Assembly: GCA_002707025.1 (NCBI GenBank)
Contig: PALG01000031.1
Span: 186,001-250,000 of the forward strand
Origin: Flavobacteriaceae bacterium
Lineage (GTDB): Bacteria > Bacteroidota > Bacteroidia > Flavobacteriales > Flavobacteriaceae
Length of the DNA stretch: 64,000 nt
Direction of reading: 5' to 3'
This document shows, piece by piece, positions 21,357 to 30,968 of the stretch; positions within the stretch are counted from its first letter, which is position 1, and every line of letters starts with the position of its first letter. A program made the position numbers and the translations under genes. The notes under the pieces are model-generated. The model saw only the letters and a list, made by a program, of their open reading frames with translations. It had not been told where the DNA came from and searched no databases.

Positions 21357-22460
21357 TTAATTGAGTTTAAGGTCTTCGATATCGTTCCAGTGTAGTTTTT
21401 GAAGAATGGTGCCCTCATGCAATTCCAATAGCCCTGGATTGCTTCGTACAATAGTTTTCAAGGTAGTCATATCGCAAAAGTAGAAATCGAAATTCAGTTT
21501 CTGGTTTTTCGCCATTTGCTCGGTTTCCGCAGTACTGGAAGCCGAAAGCCCAATGACTTTATACCCTTTCTGAAGCGCTGCATCGGTCGCCTTTTTTATT
21601 TCCGCAAAACCTTCAATATCGGCATTGTCCAAATTGTAAGAAATCACAACGATAAGCTTGTCTTCCATTAGAAACGCTTCCGTAAAGTCCTCTCCATCGC
21701 GTTCAATGGTAAAGTCGTGAATGGGTGGTTCGTAAGGTTCTTGTATAAATTCGGTATCTACCCCTAACCTTTTCCCTCCTTCGGGTTTAGGATCTAGCCC
21801 TGTGGTATTGGTGATAACTTTTTCGTTGCCATTGATTTCGTATTTCCATTGATACTCAATGATCGCAGGAGGAGCATCGTCTGGCACCACCATCCCTTCA
21901 GGAATATTGGCCCCAATCTTGTAAGGTCTGAAATCCACCACGGGGAGATGCATCAGCACATGATACCCCAACCACAAGCAAAGCAGCAGAGAGACCAACA
22001 CGGAAATGCTTCTAAAAGACCTGGTAAATAGTGGCTTAATATATTGTTTTCCGAAGAAAAGAATTAAAATAAGTACCAAGAGAATGACATCTTTCGTAAA
22101 AGACTCCCAAGGCGTTAGTTTTATGGCATCCCCAAAACAGCCACAATCGGTTACTTTATTAAAATACGCAGAATAAAACGTAAGGAACGTAAAAAACACA
22201 ATCATCGCTAACAGACTCCAGATCGTGAATTTCTTGGCATAGCCCAAAAGCAACATGATTCCCAGCATCACCTCAAAAATAACTACGAGTAAGGCCAAGA
22301 TAAGTGCATAAGGCACCAGGAACTCTAAATTTAGCACACTAGGCGCAAAATAATCCTGCAGCTTAAAGGAAAACCCCATGGGATCATTCAGCTTGATCAA
22401 TCCACTAATGATAAAAAGAATACCTACAAAAACCCTACTAAATCCTACTAAATACTTCAT
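21357..22460 (-). CDS. DoxX-like membrane protein with C-terminal thioredoxin-like domain (BT_3928-type)
   Basis: 367-aa membrane protein. The N-terminal half has four transmembrane helices typical of DoxX/MauE proteins, including VGILFIISGLIKLNDPMGFS and a short CxC motif (TDCGCFGDAIKL, about residues 104-115). After a further helix (about 147-168) comes an extracytoplasmic part. The last 110 residues (EDKLIVVISYNLDN, GYKVIGLSASS, FDFYFCDMTTLKTIVRSNPG) look like a thioredoxin/peroxiredoxin-type fold without a CxxC active site. The physiological role is not established; related proteins are linked to redox or thiol handling. It follows DUF1599 by 9 bases. Confidence 0.8.
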   Translation of the reverse strand: MKYLVGFSRVFVGILFIISGLIKLNDPMGFSFKLQDYFAPSVLNLEFLVPYALILALLVVIFEVMLGIMLLLGYAKKFTIWSLLAMIVFFTFLTFYSAYFNKVTDCGCFGDAIKLTPWESFTKDVILLVLILILFFGKQYIKPLFTRSFRSISVLVSLLLCLWLGYHVLMHLPVVDFRPYKIGANIPEGMVVPDDAPPAIIEYQWKYEINGNEKVITNTTGLDPKPEGGKRLGVDTEFIQEPYEPPIHDFTIERDGEDFTEAFLMEDKLIVVISYNLDNADIEGFAEIKKATDAALQKGYKVIGLSASSTAETEQMAKNQKLNFDFYFCDMTTLKTIVRSNPGLLELHEGTILQKLHWNDIEDLKLN

Positions 22461-22469
22461 GTGTTAATT

Positions 22470-23006
22470 TTATGCTCCTAAGTGAATCATGGCAAAAACG
22501 CTATAATTGATCATATCTTGATAGTTCGCGTCTATGCCTTCGCTCACCAAGGTCTTTCCTTGATTGTCTTCAATCTGTTTTACCCGTAATAGCTTTTGAA
22601 GAATGAGATCGGTTAAGGAACTTACCCGCATATCGCGCCAAGCTTCGCCATAATCATGATTTTTATCCATCATTAACTTTTTGGTGATGGCCACCTTCTC
22701 ATCATACAACTGAATGGCTTCCTCCAAAGACAAATCGGGTTGCTCTACAACGCCCCGATCCAGCTGGATGAGTGCCATGAGGGAATAATTAATAATTCCG
22801 ATGAACTCACTCGATTCCCCTTCGTCTACTTTTCTTTCGGTATTTTGCTGAAGCCCTCGTATGCGCTGTGCCTTGATAAAAATTTGATCGGTAAGGGAAG
22901 GAAGCCGAAGAATGCGCCAAGCACTTCCGTAGTCCTTCATTTTATTGATAAACAAATCCCTGCACGTTTTAATAACGGCATCGTATTCTTTTGCAGTATC
23001 TGCCAT
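22470..23006 (-). CDS. DUF1599 protein (nucleotide-modification-associated domain 1) with internal repeat
   Basis: 178-aa soluble protein made of two similar halves. Half one has NKMKDYGSAWRILRLPSLTDQI and IINYSLMALIQL; half two has DKNHDYGEAWRDMRVSSLTDLI and MINYSVFAMIHL. The D-Y-G-x-A-W-R motif with following acidic helices recalls MazG-like all-alpha NTP pyrophosphatases, consistent with the renaming of DUF1599 as a nucleotide-associated domain; the activity is not shown. It is the first gene of the run toward clpS, divergent from folP. Confidence 0.85.
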   Translation of the reverse strand: MADTAKEYDAVIKTCRDLFINKMKDYGSAWRILRLPSLTDQIFIKAQRIRGLQQNTERKVDEGESSEFIGIINYSLMALIQLDRGVVEQPDLSLEEAIQLYDEKVAITKKLMMDKNHDYGEAWRDMRVSSLTDLILQKLLRVKQIEDNQGKTLVSEGIDANYQDMINYSVFAMIHLGA

Positions 23007-23042
23007 GGGTTGTTTCAGATTTTGTGTAAATTTCGCTTAAAT

Positions 23043-23076
23043 AGTTTAAAGTTCAAAAGTTTCCAGTTTAAAGTTC
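23043..23076. repeat. 12-base direct repeat in the DUF1599/folP gap
   Basis: AGTTTAAAGTTC occurs at 23043-23054 and again at 23065-23076, with AGTTT-type sequence between. Short AGTTTAAAGTTC-like repeats are common between flavobacterial genes. No function is evident. Confidence 0.6.
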
Positions 23077-23119
23077 GATGCTTTTAGCGGAAGCTTATAA
23101 AAGACCGTTTACCCAAACC

Positions 23120-23944
23120 ATGACAATCAATTGCAAAGGCACGCTTATCGATCTCGCTACCCCTAAAATTATGGGGATTTTAAATGTTACACCAGACTCT
23201 TTTTTTGACGGCGGAAAACACAATCACGAAAGAGCTTTTTTGTTACAAGCGGAAAAAATGCTTTCGGAAGGCGCCACCTTTTTGGATATTGGAGGCTACA
23301 GTTCCCGTCCCGGAGCAGAGGATGTTTCGGAAGTAGAAGAACTGAACAGGGTAATTCCTGCGGTAGAAAGTCTTCTCGAAAATTTCCCGGAAGCCATTAT
23401 CTCGATAGATACTTTCCGAAGCGAGGTAGCAAAAAAATGTATTGAGGCTGGCGCAGCTATGGTGAATGATATTTCTGCGGGAAATTTGGATCCGGAAATG
23501 ATGCCCACCGTGGCAAAACTTCAAGTTCCTTACGTGGCGATGCACATGAAGGGGACTCCCAAAACAATGAACTCCCAAACCCAATACAAAAATCCAACTC
23601 AAGAAATAGTACAATACTTTTCCGAAAAATTGGCTGCGGCCCGAGAATTAGGAATTAACGATATCATAGTAGATCCCGGTTTTGGGTTCGCCAAAACGAC
23701 AGCTCAAAACTTTGAATTATTAAACAATTTAGCGCTTTTTAAAGCACTTGATGTGCCATTGCTTGTAGGAATCTCCAGAAAATCGATGATTTACAAAAAC
23801 CTAGGCATTTCCCCAGAGGAAGCCCTAAACGGCACCACAGCCCTTCACAGCATTGCTCTTTTAAAAGGAGCACATATTTTAAGGGTGCACGATGTAAAGG
23901 AAGCCATGGAATGTGTAAAGTTGATGGAAAACTTTAAAAATTAA
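23120..23944 (+). CDS. folP: Dihydropteroate synthase
   Basis: Folate-pathway enzyme joining p-aminobenzoate to dihydropterin pyrophosphate, the sulfonamide target. The ATG at 23120 gives 274 aa. Signatures: KIMGILNVTPDSFFDGG (first phosphate-loop motif), GATFLDIGGYSSRPGAEDVSEVEE (second motif), the VNDISAG strand, IIVDPGFGFAKT and VGISRKSMI. It is followed after 25 bases by cdaA, a gene pair often seen together in Bacteroidota. Divergent from DUF1599. Confident. Confidence 0.97.
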   Translation: MTINCKGTLIDLATPKIMGILNVTPDSFFDGGKHNHERAFLLQAEKMLSEGATFLDIGGYSSRPGAEDVSEVEELNRVIPAVESLLENFPEAIISIDTFRSEVAKKCIEAGAAMVNDISAGNLDPEMMPTVAKLQVPYVAMHMKGTPKTMNSQTQYKNPTQEIVQYFSEKLAAARELGINDIIVDPGFGFAKTTAQNFELLNNLALFKALDVPLLVGISRKSMIYKNLGISPEEALNGTTALHSIALLKGAHILRVHDVKEAMECVKLMENFKN

Positions 23945-23969
23945 CTACATTTACAAAAACCCTTCGCCT

Positions 23970-24743
23970 TTGGATTTCTTAGACATTAGAATCATCGATA
24001 TTATAGACATTGTCCTGGTCGCCTTTCTCTTGTATTATTTATACAAGCTAGTAAAAGGAACGGTGGCTATTAATATTTTTATCGGGATCGTGATTCTCTA
24101 TGCGGTATGGAAAGTCACCGAATTGTTGGAAATGCAGCTATTGAGTAAAATTCTCGGCGGATTTCTAGGTGTGGGGATGTTTGCTTTGATTGTGGTCTTT
24201 CAGCAGGAAATTCGAAAATTCCTGCTCATGTTGGGGACGACAAACTTTTCGGCCCGAAAGCGTATTTTCAAAAAATTGAACCTCTTCAGCGAAACAGAAG
24301 TAGCCACCAATCTACCAGCAATTTTAGGCGCTTGTTCCAAGATGGGGAAAGCCCATACCGGTGCCATTATTGTGATACAGCGTAATAACAGCTTGGAGTT
24401 TGTGAAAAACACAGGGGACCCTATGAGTGTAGAGGTAAATCAGCCCATTATTGAAAGTATTTTTTACAAAAACAGTCCGTTGCACGACGGCGCATTAATT
24501 ATTGAAGACAATACCATTACCGCTACCCGAGTGATTTTACCGGTGTCCAACGATAAAAATATTCCGCAGCGTTTTGGATTACGGCACCGTGCCGCTTTGG
24601 GCATCACTGAAAAGACCGATGCTGTTTGCTTGGTGGTTTCAGAAGAAAATGGACAGGTTTCCTATTTAAAAGAAGGGGATTTTGTGTTGTTTGAAGATAT
24701 GGAAGAACTACAAAAACTATTGGAAAACGACTTACGGGAATAA
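23970..24743 (+). CDS. cdaA: Diadenylate cyclase (c-di-AMP synthase), CdaA type
   Basis: Membrane-bound enzyme condensing two ATP into the second messenger c-di-AMP. 257 aa: three N-terminal transmembrane helices (about 10-28, 32-48, 58-78) followed by the DAC domain. Catalytic motifs are NSPLHDGALIIEDN (DGA) and FGLRHRAALGITE (RHR). The start is a TTG at 23970, since the family alignment begins with the sequence DFLDIRIIDIIDIVLVAF and no ATG is available upstream. CdaA normally works with CdaR and GlmM, which are not in this window. Confidence 0.94.
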   Translation: MDFLDIRIIDIIDIVLVAFLLYYLYKLVKGTVAINIFIGIVILYAVWKVTELLEMQLLSKILGGFLGVGMFALIVVFQQEIRKFLLMLGTTNFSARKRIFKKLNLFSETEVATNLPAILGACSKMGKAHTGAIIVIQRNNSLEFVKNTGDPMSVEVNQPIIESIFYKNSPLHDGALIIEDNTITATRVILPVSNDKNIPQRFGLRHRAALGITEKTDAVCLVVSEENGQVSYLKEGDFVLFEDMEELQKLLENDLRE

Positions 24744-24745
24744 TC

Positions 24746-25591
24746 ATGAACTGTAAAAACTGCAACACCATTCTTTCTGAAGAAAACCGCTTTTGCAATC
24801 AGTGTGGAGCAAAAGTGATTCAACATAGGCTTAGCTTTAAAAGTCTTTTGGTCGAACTCAAGGAAAATGTATTCAATCTGGATGCCAATAGGCCCTTACA
24901 AACCTTTATAGACCTATTTGTGAGACCCGAAGCTGTTATAGGGGGCTACATTCAAGGGGTTCGAAAAAAATACCTCAACCCATTCGGTTATTTCACCTTG
25001 GCCATTACCCTTTTTGGACTCTTTCTTTTTTTCTTTTCTGAAGAATATGCCAATGCCATGGCCGGTGTTTCCAGCACTATTGATCAAGATGCCAGCCAGT
25101 TGGAAATTACTCAAAAAATAAGTGAATTTGTAATGAAATACCAATCCTTTATTTTTTTCCTATTTGTACCCCTTTTGGCTTTCATTTCGAAATTGGTTTT
25201 TCTGAAGAATAAAAAGTTTAATTACGTTGAGCATTTAATCATCAATACCTACGGACAAGCGCACATCTCCCTATTTTCAACCCTTTTATATTTTTGCACG
25301 GTTTGGTTTCAAGATATATTTAATTACATATCCTTGAGTGTTACCATCTTGTACATTTTGTATTTTGCTTATATCCTGAAACGATTGTTTCAACTAAGCT
25401 TCCTTCAAATTGTTTTGAAAACACTGTTGTTTTTTGTGATTTTCTTACCCTTTTACTTGCTTTTAAGCGTTTTGTTATGGGTTTTCCTTGTTGTTTCAGG
25501 GCAAGTAGATCTACAGGAAATGATGGAAGCCCAAAAGGCAAAACAAAGCGTTTCCTATATTGCCTCTTCCTTTAGGAATTGGACTTCGTAA
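24746..25591 (+). CDS. DUF3667 membrane protein with N-terminal zinc ribbon
   Basis: 281-aa membrane protein. Residues 1-25 form a zinc ribbon (two CxxC pairs: CKNC and CNQC). A short amphipathic segment follows (KENVFNLDANRPLQTFIDLFVRPEAVIGGYIQG), typical of DUF3667, and then about five transmembrane helices (from about residue 80). The start is 2 bases after the cdaA stop, so it is co-transcribed with folP-cdaA. Its 3' end overlaps the convergent ABC exporter gene by 37 bases. The role of the family is unknown. Confidence 0.85.
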   Translation: MNCKNCNTILSEENRFCNQCGAKVIQHRLSFKSLLVELKENVFNLDANRPLQTFIDLFVRPEAVIGGYIQGVRKKYLNPFGYFTLAITLFGLFLFFFSEEYANAMAGVSSTIDQDASQLEITQKISEFVMKYQSFIFFLFVPLLAFISKLVFLKNKKFNYVEHLIINTYGQAHISLFSTLLYFCTVWFQDIFNYISLSVTILYILYFAYILKRLFQLSFLQIVLKTLLFFVIFLPFYLLLSVLLWVFLVVSGQVDLQEMMEAQKAKQSVSYIASSFRNWTS

Positions 25592-27339
25592 AGGTTTTTA
25601 TAGAACCCATTTTCTTTTTTCAAGAGCTCGTGATGGGTTCCTTTCTCTACAATCTTTCCTTGATCCATGACCAGAATTTGATCGGCTTTTTTAATGGTTG
25701 CCAATCTATGGGCGATCACAATGGAAGTCCTTCCCTCGGTAATTTTATCAGTAGCATTTTGGATGAGTTCTTCAGAATAACTATCGACAGAAGAAGTAGC
25801 TTCATCCAGAATCAAGACACTAGGATTGCTTACGTAAGCCCTTAAGAAGGCGATGAGCTGTCGTTGCCCGGAAGAAAGCATCGATCCACGTTCCTTTACG
25901 TTGTAATGATATCCGTTAGGCAGGGACGAAATAAATTGGTGTACCCCTATTTCCTTAGCCGCCGCAATCACTTCTTCTTCCGAAATACTTTCTTCATCCA
26001 AGGTAATGTTATTGAGTATGGAGTCGGCAAAAAGAAACACATCCTGAAGAACCACTGCGATATGCTTCCGAAGCGATTGTAAGGTATACTCTTTAATGGA
26101 AATTCCATCGATGGAAATTTCCCCACTATTAATTTCATAAAACCTCGACAATAAATTGATAATGGTAGATTTGCCAGCACCCGTAGCACCTACTAGGGCA
26201 ATGGTCTCCCCTGGTTTTACATCGAAGGAAATACCTTTAATAACCTCTTCCTCTTCATTGTAACCAAAGTGTACTTTCTTAAACTGAATGGCCCCTTTTG
26301 TATCGGTGAGTTCAATAGCACCTTCATCGGCAATATGGGACTGGGTATCTAGGATGGTAAAAACCCTATTGGCTGCCACCATCCCCATTTGCAAGGTATT
26401 AAACTTATCGGCAATCATTCGAAGTGGACGAAACAACATTTGCGACAATTGGATAAATGCCGTGATAAGTCCTAAAGTAATATCGCCATCGACCGCCAAA
26501 TCATCGGCCACAGCATGCAGCCCACCGTACCAGACTATGAGTCCCAGAGCAATAGCTCCGGACATTTCTGCTATGGGGAAAAAGATAGAATTATACCAAA
26601 CGGTCCTCACCCAAGCCTTTTTATGCGCTTCATTAATATTTTGAAATGATTCATACTCTTCTTTTTCCCGGGCAAAAATCTGTACGATTTTCATACCCGT
26701 AATACGTTCCTGTACAAAAGTATTTAAATTGGCCACCTGGTTTCGAACATCCTCAAAAGCACTTTTCATAGCCCTTTGAAAAACACGGGTCGCATAAATT
26801 AAAATGGGCATTACAGCGATAGAAATGAGCGTTAATTCCCAACTCTTGTAGAGCATCACACCGAGAATGACCAGCATTTTAAGCAAATCACTTGCTATGG
26901 TAAACAACCCTTGGCTAAAAATACTGGCAATGGTTTCGATATCGTTTACAGCTCGGGTGGTGAGTCGTCCTACGGCACTTTTATCGAAGTATTTCATTCG
27001 GAAGCTCATCATTAATTTAAAAAGCTTCACCCGGATGTCCCGAATTACGGTTTGTCCCAGCCAGTTGGCATAATAAATAAACGAAAACTGAAAAAGCACT
27101 TCAGCAAGTAAAGCACCTAACATTAAGATAGTGAAGTAAATCAGTAAATCCCAATCTTTTGGAAGAATCCCTTCGTCAATAGCACTTTCTAAAATTATCG
27201 GACTCAAAACCCCGAAAACCGATAAGGCGATGGCAGCAATAGCAACAAATACAAAAGTCCATTTATAAGGCTTTGTATGCCCTAATAGCCTTTTAAAAAG
27301 CTTAAAGTCGAATGCTTTTCCTGTGGTTTTATCTGCCAT
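25555..27339 (-). CDS. ABC exporter, fused permease and ATPase (MsbA/MDR type)
   Basis: 594-aa half-transporter that should work as a homodimer. The N-terminal membrane domain (about 20-330) has six helices. The ATPase domain shows Walker A GATGAGKST, Q-loop VLQDVFLF, a signature LSSGQRQL (SSGQ instead of SGGQ), Walker B VLILDEATSSVD and H-loop AHRLATIKK. Families of this shape export lipids, drugs or peptides; the substrate cannot be read from sequence. The start shares a base with the truA stop (TAATG), so both are translated from one message. Its end overlaps the DUF3667 gene. Confidence 0.9.
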   Translation of the reverse strand: MADKTTGKAFDFKLFKRLLGHTKPYKWTFVFVAIAAIALSVFGVLSPIILESAIDEGILPKDWDLLIYFTILMLGALLAEVLFQFSFIYYANWLGQTVIRDIRVKLFKLMMSFRMKYFDKSAVGRLTTRAVNDIETIASIFSQGLFTIASDLLKMLVILGVMLYKSWELTLISIAVMPILIYATRVFQRAMKSAFEDVRNQVANLNTFVQERITGMKIVQIFAREKEEYESFQNINEAHKKAWVRTVWYNSIFFPIAEMSGAIALGLIVWYGGLHAVADDLAVDGDITLGLITAFIQLSQMLFRPLRMIADKFNTLQMGMVAANRVFTILDTQSHIADEGAIELTDTKGAIQFKKVHFGYNEEEEVIKGISFDVKPGETIALVGATGAGKSTIINLLSRFYEINSGEISIDGISIKEYTLQSLRKHIAVVLQDVFLFADSILNNITLDEESISEEEVIAAAKEIGVHQFISSLPNGYHYNVKERGSMLSSGQRQLIAFLRAYVSNPSVLILDEATSSVDSYSEELIQNATDKITEGRTSIVIAHRLATIKKADQILVMDQGKIVEKGTHHELLKKENGFYKNLYEVQFLKEEAI

Positions 27340-28088
27340 TATTGTTTAATCTTAATCGATTCTGGATATATTACCTTGGTTAAATACAATCCGTGAGCAG
27401 GTGCAGAAGCCCCTGCATTGCTTCGGTTTTTATGCTGAATAACAGTATGGAAATCTTCCAAAGTCATTTTTTCATAGCCAATTTCCAACATCGTTCCTAC
27501 AATAGCACGAACCATATTCCGAAGAAATCGGTCGGCAGCAATGGTAAATACCAACTTAGAGCCCTTTTGTTCCCAATTTGCCTTTTTAATAGTACAATGA
27601 TACGTTTTTACATCGGTTTTTGTACGTGAAAAGCATTGAAAATCGTGATACTGAAATAGAATTTCAGCAGCCTTGTTCATTAAATCCATATTAGGATTTT
27701 TACGTAACAAATAGGCCAAACCATTTAAAAAAGGGGACTTTTCCAAGGTAATCCAATATTCGTATTCCCTTTGAGTCGCATCAAAACGGGCATGAGCCTT
27801 AGGCGTAACCTCAAAAACATCCTGAACGGATATATCCTTCGGCAGAAAGGAATTTAAGCGATATTTTAACTGTTTCACATCGGCCAAAAAATCAACATCA
27901 AAATGAGCAAACAGTTGTTTCGCATGTACACCCGTATCGGTGCGGCCCGCTCCCGTAATATTTACCTCTGTACGCAATAACTTGGACAGCGCATCCTCCA
28001 CCACTTCCTGAACGCTTATTGCGTCTGGCTGTCGCTGCCACCCATAATAGTTTTTGCCATGATAGGCTATTTCCAAGAAGTATCTCAA
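27339..28088 (-). CDS. truA: tRNA pseudouridine(38-40) synthase
   Basis: Converts uridines 38-40 of the anticodon stem-loop to pseudouridine. 249 aa, normal length. It begins MRYFLEIAYHGKNYYGWQRQP, the standard TruA opening. The catalytic aspartate is in GAGRTDTGVHAKQ (about residue 52). The second conserved block is AADRFLRNMVRAIVGTMLEIG near the C-terminus. First gene of the truA-ABC exporter pair, divergent from the phosphodiesterase gene. Confident. Confidence 0.97.
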   Translation of the reverse strand: MRYFLEIAYHGKNYYGWQRQPDAISVQEVVEDALSKLLRTEVNITGAGRTDTGVHAKQLFAHFDVDFLADVKQLKYRLNSFLPKDISVQDVFEVTPKAHARFDATQREYEYWITLEKSPFLNGLAYLLRKNPNMDLMNKAAEILFQYHDFQCFSRTKTDVKTYHCTIKKANWEQKGSKLVFTIAADRFLRNMVRAIVGTMLEIGYEKMTLEDFHTVIQHKNRSNAGASAPAHGLYLTKVIYPESIKIKQ

Positions 28089-28185
28089 TGTCTTTTTTAT
28101 GAAGCTACAAAATTACAAATTACAATTGAGTAGGAAGGTTTTTGCTTTACGGATTAGTGTGTACCTTCGCAAAAAAAGACAGATT

Positions 28186-28677
28186 GTGAAAAAGATCCTT
28201 TTGCTTAGCGACACCCACGGATATGTTGATGAAGCCATTTCAAAACATGTGCAATGGGCAGATGAAGTTTGGCATGCAGGGGATATTGGAGACCTTTCCG
28301 TTACGGAAGCTTTACAATCCCAAAAACCCTTGAGAGCCGTTTATGGGAACATCGATGGTGCTCAAGCAAGACAAGAGTTTCCGCTGGACCTTCGTTTCGT
28401 ATGTGAAGAATTGGAAGTTTGGATCACCCATATAGGAGGGTATCCTGGCCGATACGACCAACGAATTAGGGATAAAATTCGTGAAAATCCGCCACATCTT
28501 TTCATTTCGGGACATTCACATATCCTGAAGGTAATGAACGACAAAAAATTGAGACTGCTTCATATGAACCCTGGAGCCATAGGAAAACATGGATTTCACC
28601 AAGTTCGCACCATGTTAAGATTTGAAGTGCACGGAAAAGAAATAAAGAATCTAGAAGTCATTGAGTTTAAAAGATAA
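28186..28677 (+). CDS. YfcE/MJ0936-type metallophosphoesterase
   Basis: Cytoplasmic phosphodiesterase with the calcineurin-like metal site: LLLSDTHGYVDEA (D-x-H), WHAGDIGD (GDxxD), VYGNIDG (GNxD), WITHIGG and FISGHSHILKV (GHTH-type). The GTG at 28186 is chosen because it places KKILLLSDTHG at the N-terminus as in the family, giving 163 aa; a longer frame to 28099 starts inside the intergenic DNA. Ends at a strong bidirectional terminator. The physiological substrate is unknown. Confidence 0.9.
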   Translation: MKKILLLSDTHGYVDEAISKHVQWADEVWHAGDIGDLSVTEALQSQKPLRAVYGNIDGAQARQEFPLDLRFVCEELEVWITHIGGYPGRYDQRIRDKIRENPPHLFISGHSHILKVMNDKKLRLLHMNPGAIGKHGFHQVRTMLRFEVHGKEIKNLEVIEFKR

Positions 28678-28705
28678 AAACCCTCAAATTTCTTTGAGGG
28701 TTTTT
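28676..28705. terminator. bidirectional terminator
   Basis: A perfect 13-base stem, AAAAACCCTCAAA with TTTGAGGGTTTTT around TTTC, shared by the convergent phosphoesterase and DUF4293 genes; it overlaps the last bases of the phosphoesterase stop. Confidence 0.9.
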
Positions 28706-28731
28706 GCACTAATAGATACTAAGAGGTAGTT

Positions 28732-29142
28732 TTACCGTAATCGATCCACAGATTTTACGAGATCCTCATCCCTTTTGATGGCCTTATTGGCCAGCACTAA
28801 AAAAACGATAGAAATGACGGGCAAGAGCATCCCAATACCCTTCTCTGAAACCAAGGTTTCTCCGGATACTTTTAGGGTTCGATATACGAAAACTCCCAGT
28901 AATACAAAGTTTAATATGATATTCAAGCGGTTTAACACAAATTGATGTTGACGCTTCTTAAAATTCAAAATTGAAATGATCCCTAGTAAAATAGAACCCA
29001 ATAGAAGTACCATTACCAATACTTCATCCTTAGAGATAACCGTATTGCCTTCTGCATCGGTAATCGATGGGAACCAGATATACAGTCCCACCATCAATAA
29101 GATGGAAAGGATCATGTATAATGTTTGGATTCTTTGTAACAT
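28732..29142 (-). CDS. DUF4293 membrane protein
   Basis: 136-aa protein with four predicted transmembrane helices (about 5-25, 42-62, 70-90, 100-118) and the family opening MLQRIQTLYMILSILLMVGL. The loop after helix 1 (FPSITDAEGNTV) is outside. DUF4293 proteins are confined to Bacteroidota, and the gene is commonly beside rho, as here, divergently. A -7 box TATTTTTG lies at 29172-29165 on the minus strand. Function unknown. Confidence 0.88.
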   Translation of the reverse strand: MLQRIQTLYMILSILLMVGLYIWFPSITDAEGNTVISKDEVLVMVLLLGSILLGIISILNFKKRQHQFVLNRLNIILNFVLLGVFVYRTLKVSGETLVSEKGIGMLLPVISIVFLVLANKAIKRDEDLVKSVDRLR

Positions 29143-29215
29143 AATTCTAGTTCAAAAGGCTTGGCAAAAATAAGGTTTCTTTTCAGAAAAAATAAACGCA
29201 TTATTCAAAATATTG

Positions 29216-29260
29216 TTGTATTATTGCAATACAATTCGTAACCACTTCAACAACGGTTAC
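29216..29260 (+). promoter_or_regulatory. two hairpins upstream of rho
   Basis: TTGTATT-ATTGC-AATACAA (29216-29234) is followed 3 bases later by GTAACC (29238-29243) pairing with GGTTAC (29255-29260). They lie 83-127 bases before the rho ATG and may belong to a leader used in rho autoregulation, a known theme in other bacteria; not shown here. Confidence 0.4.
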
Positions 29261-29342
29261 TTAGTCTCCAAACAATTTTCGACTAACTCTCCTTATTTGA
29301 AATAAAAATAACACACCTAATAATTTATTGATATTTTCTTAA

Positions 29343-30944
29343 ATGTTTGAAATTTCTGAATTAAAAGCAAAGAAGCTTCCTGAATTACAGGAACTTGCCA
29401 AAGAACTAGGCGTACCTAAATACCGTAGCCTTAAAAAATTAGATCTTGTTTACCAGATATTGGACTACCAAGCAGCAAATCCAAAAGCTGTAAAAGCAGT
29501 AGCCGATGAGAACAAGAAAGAGGATCAACCCAGTGCTAGTAACAAGCCGGGAAATCCTCAACAAAATAAAAATACGAATACGAACGCGAAAGAGCGTCGT
29601 CCTAGGAGTCAACAAAAAGACAATAATCGCAATCAAAAGCGATCGAACAACCAGAAAAAGGAATCTGACAATAAACCTCAGAACCAACAGCCTTCTAAGA
29701 ACACTCCGTCCAAATCGCAAAATGACCAAAAGCCACAAAGGGATCATAAAAAAGACGACAATAAAAACAATTCCAATAAAAACGGCAATAAAGACACCCG
29801 AAACCGGTATCGTGAGCCCGACTTTGAATTTGATGGTATTATTGAAAGTGAAGGGGTGCTAGACATTATGCAGGATGGCTACGGCTTCCTACGTTCTAGT
29901 GATTATAACTACCTTTCCTCTCCTGACGATATTTATGTATCACAATCCCAAATTAGATTGTTTGGATTAAAAACAGGGGATACTGTTTTAGGCGAAGTAA
30001 GACCCCCAAAAGAAGGAGAGAAGTATTTTCCTTTGATCAAAATCAACAAAATTAATGGCTTAAAGCCTAATGTTGTAAGGGACCGTGTCTCTTTTGAACA
30101 CCTTACCCCTCTTTTTCCGAATGAAAAATTCAATATAGCAGAAAGACAAAGCACTGTTTCTACCAGAATTATAGACCTTTTTGCGCCAATTGGAAAAGGA
30201 CAAAGGGGAATGATCGTTTCGCAGCCCAAAACAGGTAAAACAATGTTGTTGAAAGACATCGCAAATGCGATTGCGGCAAACCACCCAGAAGTTTATCAAA
30301 TTATATTATTAATTGACGAACGTCCCGAAGAGGTTACCGATATGCAACGTAACGTAAAAGGGGAAGTAGTGGCTTCAACTTTCGATAAAGAAGCAACCGA
30401 ACACGTACGAGTTGCAAATATTGTTATTGAAAAAGCAAAACGATTGGTTGAGTGTGGTCATGATGTGGTCATTCTTTTAGATTCCATCACCCGTTTGGCA
30501 AGGGCGTACAATACCGTACAACCTGCCAGTGGTAAAATTTTAAGTGGAGGAGTCGATGCCAATGCTCTTCACAAACCGAAGCGTTTCTTTGGTGCGGCCC
30601 GTAACATTGAAAATGGAGGGTCTTTAAGCATCATTGCTACAGCCCTTACTGAAACCGGATCAAAAATGGACGAAGTAATTTTTGAAGAATTCAAAGGAAC
30701 CGGTAACATGGAGCTTCAGTTAGATAGAAAAATATCCAACAGAAGAATTTTCCCTGCGATAGACCTGACTTCCTCCAGTACGAGAAGAGACGATCTTTTA
30801 TTAGACGAAAACGTCATACAACGTATGTGGGTTATGCGAAAATATCTTGCCGATATGAATCCTGTGGAAGCTATGGAGTTTATCAACGATAAGATTAAGC
30901 AAACACGAAACAATGAAGAGTTTTTAATCTCTATGAACGGTTAA
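29343..30944 (+). CDS. rho: Transcription termination factor Rho with long polar linker
   Basis: Hexameric RNA helicase that ends transcripts. 533 aa against 419 in E. coli. Residues 1-45 are the Rho_N helical domain ([18 protein letters not shown]). Residues about 50-155 are an inserted Asn/Lys/Gln/Asp-rich low-complexity linker. The primary RNA-binding OB fold follows ([20 protein letters not shown], about 171-190). The ATPase has Walker A SQPKTGKT (about 293-300), [28 protein letters not shown] (Walker B) and [20 protein letters not shown] (Q/R loops). Linker insertions of this kind are usual in Bacteroidota Rho and may promote RNA binding or condensation. Ends at an intrinsic terminator. 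Confidence 0.96.
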   Translation: MFEISELKAKKLPELQELAKELGVPKYRSLKKLDLVYQILDYQAANPKAVKAVADENKKEDQPSASNKPGNPQQNKNTNTNAKERRPRSQQKDNNRNQKRSNNQKKESDNKPQNQQPSKNTPSKSQNDQKPQRDHKKDDNKNNSNKNGNKDTRNRYREPDFEFDGIIESEGVLDIMQDGYGFLRSSDYNYLSSPDDIYVSQSQIRLFGLKTGDTVLGEVRPPKEGEKYFPLIKINKINGLKPNVVRDRVSFEHLTPLFPNEKFNIAERQSTVSTRIIDLFAPIGKGQRGMIVSQPKTGKTMLLKDIANAIAANHPEVYQIILLIDERPEEVTDMQRNVKGEVVASTFDKEATEHVRVANIVIEKAKRLVECGHDVVILLDSITRLARAYNTVQPASGKILSGGVDANALHKPKRFFGAARNIENGGSLSIIATALTETGSKMDEVIFEEFKGTGNMELQLDRKISNRRIFPAIDLTSSSTRRDDLLLDENVIQRMWVMRKYLADMNPVEAMEFINDKIKQTRNNEEFLISMNG

Positions 30945-30968
30945 AAGCACTTTCGTAAATAAAGCAAG

